This document shows, piece after piece, positions 22,061-28,546 of a DNA stretch of 33,530 nucleotides (within the stretch, counting starts at the first letter, position 1; every line of letters begins with the position of its first letter). The stretch comes from Sulfurimonas sp. (GTDB taxonomy: Bacteria; Campylobacterota; Campylobacteria; Campylobacterales; Sulfurimonadaceae): contig JALSLR010000099.1 of NCBI GenBank assembly GCA_026988245.1, positions 1-33,530 on the forward strand, written 5' to 3'. Under the pieces are notes generated by a model. The model had not been told where the DNA came from. It searched no databases and saw only the letters and a program-made list of their open reading frames with translations. Both the position numbers and the translations under genes were made by a program.

Positions 22061-24355
22061 TTATGTTAAGAGAGAGATCTCTCTATCATCTATGATGCTA
22101 AGCAGTGCTGGAAGCGCTAATAAGTCTACTATCACCGCTATGATGAGTGCTGACGCTGTCACTATACCAAAATGATAGTTAGGATTAAACGAGCTAAACA
22201 TAAAGACTAAAAACGCAGCACTCAGCACTATCGTTGTGAAAATTATAGCACTTCCTGCATAACGCATCACATATCTAAGTGCATCTTCTAAGTTATCGCC
22301 TCTTTTTCTTGCCTCTATGTACTTCACCATAAAGTGTATCGTATCATCCACAGCAACGCCTATGATGATAGCCCCAGCAACGGCTACTCCCATATCGATG
22401 TCGATACTTAGCCAACCCATTACCCCAACAACTAGCACAAGAGGAAGCAGATTTGGCGCGATGAAAAGCGGTAACATCCTAAAGTTTTTAAAGATAAGCA
22501 ACATAATGAGTGAGATAAGAATAACCGCTAAAGTGATAGACTGTATAAGCGTCTGTGTTATGTCGTGTTGCATATGTGCAAACATTACAGTTTGTCCATT
22601 TATCTCAACACCATAAGGAGTCTTAGCCCACCAATCTTCAATCCATGCGATCTGCTCTAAATCTTTTGAGGTATCTACCATGTTGATAGAGGCGCTCACA
22701 CGAAGGAGTCTTTCATCTATATCCATCTTATCATTTATCTCCATACCTTGCGGAAGGGAAAGTGAGTAAAGTAGTAGATATTGTGCTACTAGATTTTTAT
22801 CATCGGGGATACTTTTATCTCCTGCTAAAATATCATTAAAAGTTTTTACAGTATCCATAAGTGAACTAATATGTCTTACATCTGGAAATTTTTTATAAAA
22901 GTCCATGTAAAAACGTTCTACGGTTTTTAAAAACTGAGGCTCTTTGATACCATCCGCCTCTTTGGAGTCAACGATGATTTCATAAGACATAGGTCCCGTA
23001 ATATTATCTTGCAAATACTTAGTATCTGCACGAAAAGGGACATTTTCTTTAAAATAGCGCACTGTATTTGAGTCTACTTTCGCCTTCATAATCCCAGCAC
23101 CGATAGCTATAAAGAGAAGAAGAGAAACCAAAATGATTTTTTTATTGTTTTTGATGATAAAGTCTGTAAAAAAGTCAGCTATCTTATGGTTACTTTGCTC
23201 CTCTAGCTCCCTTTGTGTAAGCTTTACTTTTGGGTTAATGATGGCAAGTAAGGCTGGAACAAAAAGTAGCGTGAGAACAAAGGCTAAAAGAGCAGCACTT
23301 GCTGTTGCTATGCCTAAAGTTTTGATGGGGATAACATGGCTAATACCCAGCGAAGCAAAACCAATAGCTGTAGTCATAGAGGTTAAAAAAAGCGCCAAGA
23401 AGTTTTTTTGTATGCTGTAATGAATCGCTTCATGATTACGCATACCTTTTTTTCTTGCAAGCATATATATCCAGATAAGATGCATCGCATCAGCTATACC
23501 AATAGCCATAACAAAGACAGGTATATTTGCAGTGAAATTATTGAGCTTAAAGCCTAGCATCACTTGGAGAGAAAGCACTATCAAAAAAGTAAAGACAACG
23601 ACACTGATGCTAAGCATCGCCGTAGAGAACTTTCTAAATATAATCACTAAGAGTACAAAAGCTATAAGCATCACAAGTGGAGTAAATATTCCACCATCGT
23701 GCTGGGCTATCTCTATAAAAGAGGTGTTGATGATAGGTCCACCATTGAGATGAAACTCAAAACCATATTTTTGCATCTCTGGAGCTATGATGCTAAGGGT
23801 AGCATCACGCAAGTTAAAAGCGACCGCTGGATCATCCCCCGCTTTTGGTGTCATGCGTCCAACTATCATCGTAGTCTTAGCATCTCTTGAGATAAGCCGC
23901 CCTATAATCACATCTTCACCCATCGCAATAGTTCTTTTCTTGAGCAAGTCCTCTTGAGTTAGAGCATCTATGTCTTCTATAAAATCTTCAACTAAGACCT
24001 CATCTGGATACTCTTTATCTGCGTGAACATACTGATAATTAGTGATAGAATCAACCCGCGCGATATACTCAGTTTGCCAAAGTTTTTCAGTGATGTTTTG
24101 AATAGATGTGAGAGCCTCTTTTGTAAAGATTCCATCAGGATTTGTAAAAGTGATGGTGATAGCATCATCATTGCCAAAGATAGCACGAAAGTCATCGTAT
24201 TGATTAAGAATTTTAGAGTCCTCACCAAACCAAATTCTATAACTCCCCTCAAAGGCAAGGTTTTTAAGTCCGCTTGCCATCATAAGAGTTATAAGAGGGA
24301 TGATTATCGCTATCGCCCATCTAAATTTTATGATTTTATCTACAAAGTTTTTCAT
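22061..24355 (-). CDS. MMPL/RND-superfamily exporter
   Basis: A 764-residue inner-membrane transporter of the hydrophobe/lipid type RND class (MMPL, HpnN-like), with 12 helices in two halves (1+5, 1+5) and two periplasmic loops. Paired motifs VMAIGIADAMHLIWIYMLAR and IGVAVDDTIHFMVKYIEARK mark helices 4 and 10, which carry the proton-relay acidic residues. I chose ATG 24355 because AAGGA lies 6 bases upstream; an ATG 7 codons earlier overlaps the preceding gene. The upstream LolA-like and beta-barrel genes supply a periplasmic carrier and an outer-membrane component, so the substrate is probably lipid-like. The substrate itself cannot be seen. Confidence 0.88.
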   Translation of the reverse strand: MKNFVDKIIKFRWAIAIIIPLITLMMASGLKNLAFEGSYRIWFGEDSKILNQYDDFRAIFGNDDAITITFTNPDGIFTKEALTSIQNITEKLWQTEYIARVDSITNYQYVHADKEYPDEVLVEDFIEDIDALTQEDLLKKRTIAMGEDVIIGRLISRDAKTTMIVGRMTPKAGDDPAVAFNLRDATLSIIAPEMQKYGFEFHLNGGPIINTSFIEIAQHDGGIFTPLVMLIAFVLLVIIFRKFSTAMLSISVVVFTFLIVLSLQVMLGFKLNNFTANIPVFVMAIGIADAMHLIWIYMLARKKGMRNHEAIHYSIQKNFLALFLTSMTTAIGFASLGISHVIPIKTLGIATASAALLAFVLTLLFVPALLAIINPKVKLTQRELEEQSNHKIADFFTDFIIKNNKKIILVSLLLFIAIGAGIMKAKVDSNTVRYFKENVPFRADTKYLQDNITGPMSYEIIVDSKEADGIKEPQFLKTVERFYMDFYKKFPDVRHISSLMDTVKTFNDILAGDKSIPDDKNLVAQYLLLYSLSLPQGMEINDKMDIDERLLRVSASINMVDTSKDLEQIAWIEDWWAKTPYGVEINGQTVMFAHMQHDITQTLIQSITLAVILISLIMLLIFKNFRMLPLFIAPNLLPLVLVVGVMGWLSIDIDMGVAVAGAIIIGVAVDDTIHFMVKYIEARKRGDNLEDALRYVMRYAGSAIIFTTIVLSAAFLVFMFSSFNPNYHFGIVTASALIIAVIVDLLALPALLSIIDDREISLLT

Positions 24356-24363
24356 CTTTTTCC

Positions 24364-25638
24364 TTAAAAATACCAAGCTATATTGAGCCCAACTCTTTGG
24401 TGCTTGCCTAGGAACTGATAGGCGGTTGGAAGACTAAGGGTTTCTTTCTTTGATGGGTTTATGTAATAATAATCAGCTTGCACTTTAAAACTATCATACA
24501 CCCTTGTATCAAACTTACAAAAATAGCTTTGTTCATTATATACCACATCTGCTATAACTCCCCCTAAAAGGCTTGTCTCATTTGCATTGTTCACGCTATA
24601 TCTAAAACCAAGAAACAGATCATTTTGCATCGTCTCAAAAAGTTCCAAATCTGTATATTTATCATCTTCATAAGTATCATAACGGTAATATTCTACAAGT
24701 AAACCAAGTCCAGCTTCACTCCCCATAAGATTTTCTATAGTATGCTCTACACCCAAGGCTATGTGAGAATAATCTCCAATATATACATTATCATCTACTT
24801 TCGCGTACAGTGCCTCTAGTTTTATCAGAGTTGCTCCTACTACCAAAGTATTATAGGTCATAAATTTGTTTGCTATATAAGCATACTGCTTAAACTCTGT
24901 AGGGTCAGTAAACGTAGGGCTAGTTGGATTAAGATTTTGTGGGGTATCTGTTATAAAATAACGCTGAGAATCATAACCATTTTGATATATAAAGGCATAA
25001 TCTAGTGCATACTCAGTGTCGGTTGAGCCACTATATGTTAGAAAGATACTAGGTCTATAACTATCTTGTGCTTCATGTAATCTACCATCATAGGATACAA
25101 AATATGGAAAAAAGTAATACACATAAGGTTGCGCTGCCATCGGTTGGTCTACTTCATCGAGTTTAACTATAAGGCTCAACTCTCCACTCTGTGTATAATG
25201 CGAATAGGAGATATTATAGACACCAAACTTATCTGCGTTAAACATATCTTGTCTCAAATCTCTTGGGTTAAATCCATCAACAATATTTCGCACCTCTAAA
25301 GAACCCCAAAACTTTATGCTCTTTCCAGCTTGAAGCATATCGTTTTCAAAGTCATACTTGAGGTAAAGCTCATCTAACCTAGCAAAAGTTCGTTCATTTT
25401 TCTTAGCATCATCACTGCTTAAATCATAAGAGTCCTCTTGTGCATACAGCTTTGAGTAAAGAGTGAGATCATCTTTTATGTACTTTAACTCCAACTCTTG
25501 AACTGCGGTAAAGTTTTGTTTATGTTTTTGGCTCGGAGCACTAAGGTAGGCTTGAGAATCTAAACCTACACTTCCACTAAAACTAAACTCAGCAAAAAGT
25601 GTTGTAAGCGATAGTAAAAATAATACAAAAAACTTCAA
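24364..25638 (-). CDS. Outer-membrane beta-barrel protein of an RND/LolA-like system
   Basis: A 424-residue protein with a Sec signal peptide (cleavage probably after LTTLFA) followed by alternating aromatic strands throughout, e.g. AVQELELKYIKDDLTLYSKL and HQRVGLNIAWYF. It ends in phenylalanine, the usual BAM recognition signal. The segment LQAGKSIKFWGSLEVRNIVD resembles DUF1302-like barrels that neighbour RND exporters. No plug or TonB box is apparent. It lies 2 bases after the LolA-like gene and 8 before the RND gene. I am sure of the barrel nature, less so of the family. Confidence 0.82.
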   Translation of the reverse strand: MKFFVLFLLSLTTLFAEFSFSGSVGLDSQAYLSAPSQKHKQNFTAVQELELKYIKDDLTLYSKLYAQEDSYDLSSDDAKKNERTFARLDELYLKYDFENDMLQAGKSIKFWGSLEVRNIVDGFNPRDLRQDMFNADKFGVYNISYSHYTQSGELSLIVKLDEVDQPMAAQPYVYYFFPYFVSYDGRLHEAQDSYRPSIFLTYSGSTDTEYALDYAFIYQNGYDSQRYFITDTPQNLNPTSPTFTDPTEFKQYAYIANKFMTYNTLVVGATLIKLEALYAKVDDNVYIGDYSHIALGVEHTIENLMGSEAGLGLLVEYYRYDTYEDDKYTDLELFETMQNDLFLGFRYSVNNANETSLLGGVIADVVYNEQSYFCKFDTRVYDSFKVQADYYYINPSKKETLSLPTAYQFLGKHQRVGLNIAWYF

Positions 25639-25640
25639 GA

Positions 25641-26390
25641 TTATCTTTTCAAGTAGCGTTTATGAAAATCTCTATCTTTGAGTCCATTTTTTATAGTCTC
25701 ATCACTCCATACTAAGATGGTAGTTTTATCATTTTGAACATTTTTCATAGTGATTTTTGTCATTCTATACACATCGCCATACTTTTTATACGCACCAAAG
25801 TAAGAAGTTTTTAAGAGCTTTTTCTTTCTATCAAAATACTCCACTTTACGCGGTAAAAATGTCTTAGCATCAATGTAGCTTACTAATTTTGTATATCCTG
25901 AGTACTTTGACTTTGGTACACTTTGCCCAACATATACATCTGCACCATCAAGCTTGGAGAGCTTAGCATCACCACTGTAGTTATACTTTTTAGGGTTAAA
26001 GGCACTTAAATCCTCGTAAGAAAACTCACTTCCCATAAATGAACCTGACTTATTTTTACTCGCTATACGTTTTACCCGTTTAAGTGCTGGAAGGTACAAC
26101 CACTGGTCATCATCTTTGTCCACATGCTCATAACTTAAAAACTTTGTCCCCTTCACATCAGCAGGAGTTAAAAACTCCATCAAAGACTTATCTTCATCCT
26201 TACCCTCTAAAATTTTCATATTCATAGTACGGACTTTTTCTTGTCCACGGGCATTGATAAGTGTCATAGTCATTTTTGAGATTGCATCTTTATAGCCACT
26301 CATTTTTGCTTCACTCTTAAGTGCTACCTCTAGGTTAGTGAGTGCAAAAGTATTGCTAATAAGTATAATAGTAAATAATATGCTCTTCAT
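25641..26390 (-). CDS. LolA-like periplasmic lipoprotein-sorting-type protein
   Basis: A 249-residue periplasmic protein of the 'outer membrane lipoprotein-sorting protein' (PF17131-type) group. The signal peptide is MKSILFTIILISNTFA; the ATG at 26390 is chosen for AAGGA 5 bases upstream. The mature part has the family's DDDQWLYLPALKRVKRIASK, FMGSEFSYEDLS and SYIDAKTFLPRKVEYFDR, which build the open beta-barrel that binds lipid. It differs from true LolA and usually travels with an MMPL/RND exporter and an outer-membrane barrel, as here. It is the first gene of the minus-strand operon that runs to 19247. Confidence 0.87.
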   Translation of the reverse strand: MKSILFTIILISNTFALTNLEVALKSEAKMSGYKDAISKMTMTLINARGQEKVRTMNMKILEGKDEDKSLMEFLTPADVKGTKFLSYEHVDKDDDQWLYLPALKRVKRIASKNKSGSFMGSEFSYEDLSAFNPKKYNYSGDAKLSKLDGADVYVGQSVPKSKYSGYTKLVSYIDAKTFLPRKVEYFDRKKKLLKTSYFGAYKKYGDVYRMTKITMKNVQNDKTTILVWSDETIKNGLKDRDFHKRYLKR

Positions 26391-26416
26391 AAATATCCTT
26401 AGTGAAATTTTAGAAT

Positions 26417-26425
26417 ATTTTAGCA
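26417..26425 (-). promoter_or_regulatory. Extended -10 for the LolA-like/barrel/RND operon
   Basis: Minus strand TGCTAAAAT (26425-26417) predicts a start near 26410 and a 20-nt leader that contains AAGGA before the ATG at 26390. Confidence 0.5.
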
Positions 26426-26482
26426 TAATTAGTATTAAAAGAAGTTCTTCTTTTTATTTAATAGTACGTGCTACGTGTTTTG

Positions 26483-26728
26483 TTACACAGCCACTTTGTG
26501 ATGCTCAATTTGCATAATTTTATCAGCCAACCAAGTTTTAATGATAGCTTGACGACTTACACCAATATGTTGTGCCTCTTCATCAAGTTTTTTAACCATC
26601 CAAGTAGGAAAATCTATATTAATTCTTTTAGGTTCTAAATTTGGTCTTCTGATTGTAGATAAATCAAGGTATTCAATAATATCCTCTTCGTTATCATCAA
26701 ATACTTTATCAAATTCTTCAGCTTTCAT
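26483..26728 (-). CDS. brnA: BrnA-type antitoxin
   Basis: An 81-residue antitoxin with an acidic N-terminus and a C-terminal ribbon-helix-helix DNA-binding part (RINIDFPTWMVKKLDEEAQH, VSRQAIIKTWLADKI). BrnA binds and neutralises BrnT and represses the operon. I start it at ATG 26728, with AGGAG 10 bases upstream; a TTG three codons earlier is possible. It overlaps the end of brnT by 11 bases, so synthesis is coupled with toxin first, as in other brnTA loci. Confidence 0.87.
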   Translation of the reverse strand: MKAEEFDKVFDDNEEDIIEYLDLSTIRRPNLEPKRINIDFPTWMVKKLDEEAQHIGVSRQAIIKTWLADKIMQIEHHKVAV

Positions 26729-26978
26729 AAATTTCAATCTCCTTTTTTCTTGCTCTTCTGGCAGATATAATTCTTATGCTTTCTTTGCGATAAGTTGTAA
26801 CTACTGCATATGTCTTTGCAGTAATTTTTCCAATTGTGATAAATCGCTCTTCATCTTCATAAGATGTTTTGATTTCAATCATTTTGTCATCGTTCCAAAG
26901 AAGTTTAGCTTCTTCAAAATCAATACCATGCTTTTGCTTATTTGATAAGCTTTTCTTTATATCATATTCAAACTTCAT
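26718..26978 (-). CDS. brnT: BrnT-type ribonuclease toxin
   Basis: An 86-residue RelE-like toxin of the DUF497/BrnT family that arrests growth by RNA cleavage. The family pattern is complete: FEYDIKKSLSNKQKHGIDFE, a central DEERFITIGK, then YRKESIRIISARRARKKEIE with the catalytic Arg-rich end. Lone brnTA modules are common on mobile DNA; here the module sits between two operons with no other transfer signs. There is no ribosome-binding site, and a TATACT box ends 6 bases before the ATG, so the message is predicted to be leaderless. Confidence 0.9.
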   Translation of the reverse strand: MKFEYDIKKSLSNKQKHGIDFEEAKLLWNDDKMIEIKTSYEDEERFITIGKITAKTYAVVTTYRKESIRIISARRARKKEIEIYES

Positions 26979-26984
26979 ATAAGA

Positions 26985-26990
26985 AGTATA
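26985..26990 (-). promoter_or_regulatory. -10 box of brnTA
   Basis: Minus strand TATACT (26990-26985). The predicted first nucleotide, 26978, is the A of the brnT ATG. Any BrnA operator would have to overlap or lie upstream of this. Confidence 0.5.
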
Positions 26991-27070
26991 TCATTTTTAT
27001 ATTAAATTGTAAATTTTTAGATGAGTTTGCGTGGATATTCAATCGCAGGGGTGCATCTTTAAGTTGAAAA

Positions 27071-28546
27071 TCATAGTAAAGCTTCTATATCACTTAGGCT
27101 TGAAAACTTATGCATTTTTAGATTAAATTGTTGTACTCGATAAGAAAGATTAAATTTTTGCATCACTTTATCAAGCATTTCCTTCGCCTTATTTAGCTTG
27201 AGTTTACCCTCACTTAAAAGTATGAAATCATCACCAAAAACTCGAAATACTATTGCACCTTTTATCTCTTGCGTAAGAATATATGCAAATTTTTGAAGCA
27301 AAGCATCCCCTTCTTTCCAGCTGTGAAGCTTATTAAATGCTGTAAATTGCAGCAAAGAGAAGATTGTCATATTGTTATAAACAGAATCATGTCTAAGCAA
27401 GACTAGTTCTAAATAGTTTTGATTATAAGTCTTTGTTAAAAAATCTTTATAAAAGTATGCAAACCGTTCCTCTTCTAATTTTGTCTTCGGAAGTTGGTTT
27501 ATATTTGCATCAAGGGATACATCTTTGAGTGTGACTAAGGCACTCTTTATCACCTCTGGATGAAACTGCTTTTCACTCATATCTTCTAGCTCTTTTAGTG
27601 CTTCAGAGATGTTTTTCCTTCCTTTATAAATCCTGTTTGTTGTCATCGCATCAAATGCATCTGCAACTATCATGATTTGCGAGAACTTATTGATAGCATC
27701 TCCTTTAAGTCCATCAGGATAACCTTTGCCATCGTAACGCTCATGATGTTGTTTGATTATTGGAGAAAGAACTTTTAACATCGGAATAGCATCAAGTAGC
27801 TTATAACCAACATTTACATGTTCTTGTATCAGCTTGTATTCTATGTCGTTCAACTTACTTGGGTTAAGAAGTACCGCATCTGGGGTCTCTATCTTACCCA
27901 CATCATGAAGAATAGCAGCTTGATGAAGAAGCGTTATATCCTCATCACAAAAACCCATATGCTTAGCAATCATCTCACAATAAAAGGCTACACGCTTAGA
28001 GTGCCCTGCAGTATATGTATCGCGTTGTTCAATAAGTTCCACCATCGAATAAATAGTCATTTCATAGTTTTCTTGCATCTCTTGCGTTTGTTCTTGTAGC
28101 ATCTCTTTAAGATGGAGTTTGTACTCTTCGTTTTGCTTATATCTACTAAGTTTATCGGCTATTTTATATAGCTCCATATTAAGCATATCAAAATCAAATG
28201 GCTTCATTATATAACCATCTACATGTGTCTGTATAGCATCCATCAAGTAGCCAGACTCTCCATGCGCAGTGGTGATGAGTATAGTCTGTTCTTCATCTAT
28301 GGCTTTTATCTTTTTTATCATCTGTATCCCATCCATACGAGGCATAGAAAGATCAGTGATAACAATGTCATACTTCTTTTTTGTAAACTTTTCTAAAGCG
28401 AATACACCATCATTTGCACAATCAACTACTTGAAAAAATTTCTGCAAATATAAAGCCATTTTTTTCTGTATAGAGCTATTATCTTCAACATATAGTACAC
28501 GAAGATTTTGGGTTAATTTTTGTAATCTTTTAAGATTTACTTTCAT
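27071..28546 (-). CDS. Response regulator REC-HD-GYP with degenerate C-terminal GGDEF
   Basis: A 491-residue cytoplasmic response regulator. The REC domain (about 14-125) has its phosphoacceptor D65 in IVITDLSMPRMDG. A coiled-coil linker leads to an HD-GYP c-di-GMP phosphodiesterase (about 165-345) with H214-D215 in ILHDVGKIE, H267-H268 and G275-Y276-P277 in HHERYDGKGYPDG. The last 130 residues look like a GGDEF domain that has lost its active site (FGDDF at 437-441). It should lower c-di-GMP when phosphorylated. Its ATG overlaps the histidine kinase gene by 17 bases, making that kinase the obvious partner. Confidence 0.9.
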   Translation of the reverse strand: MKVNLKRLQKLTQNLRVLYVEDNSSIQKKMALYLQKFFQVVDCANDGVFALEKFTKKKYDIVITDLSMPRMDGIQMIKKIKAIDEEQTILITTAHGESGYLMDAIQTHVDGYIMKPFDFDMLNMELYKIADKLSRYKQNEEYKLHLKEMLQEQTQEMQENYEMTIYSMVELIEQRDTYTAGHSKRVAFYCEMIAKHMGFCDEDITLLHQAAILHDVGKIETPDAVLLNPSKLNDIEYKLIQEHVNVGYKLLDAIPMLKVLSPIIKQHHERYDGKGYPDGLKGDAINKFSQIMIVADAFDAMTTNRIYKGRKNISEALKELEDMSEKQFHPEVIKSALVTLKDVSLDANINQLPKTKLEEERFAYFYKDFLTKTYNQNYLELVLLRHDSVYNNMTIFSLLQFTAFNKLHSWKEGDALLQKFAYILTQEIKGAIVFRVFGDDFILLSEGKLKLNKAKEMLDKVMQKFNLSYRVQQFNLKMHKFSSLSDIEALL

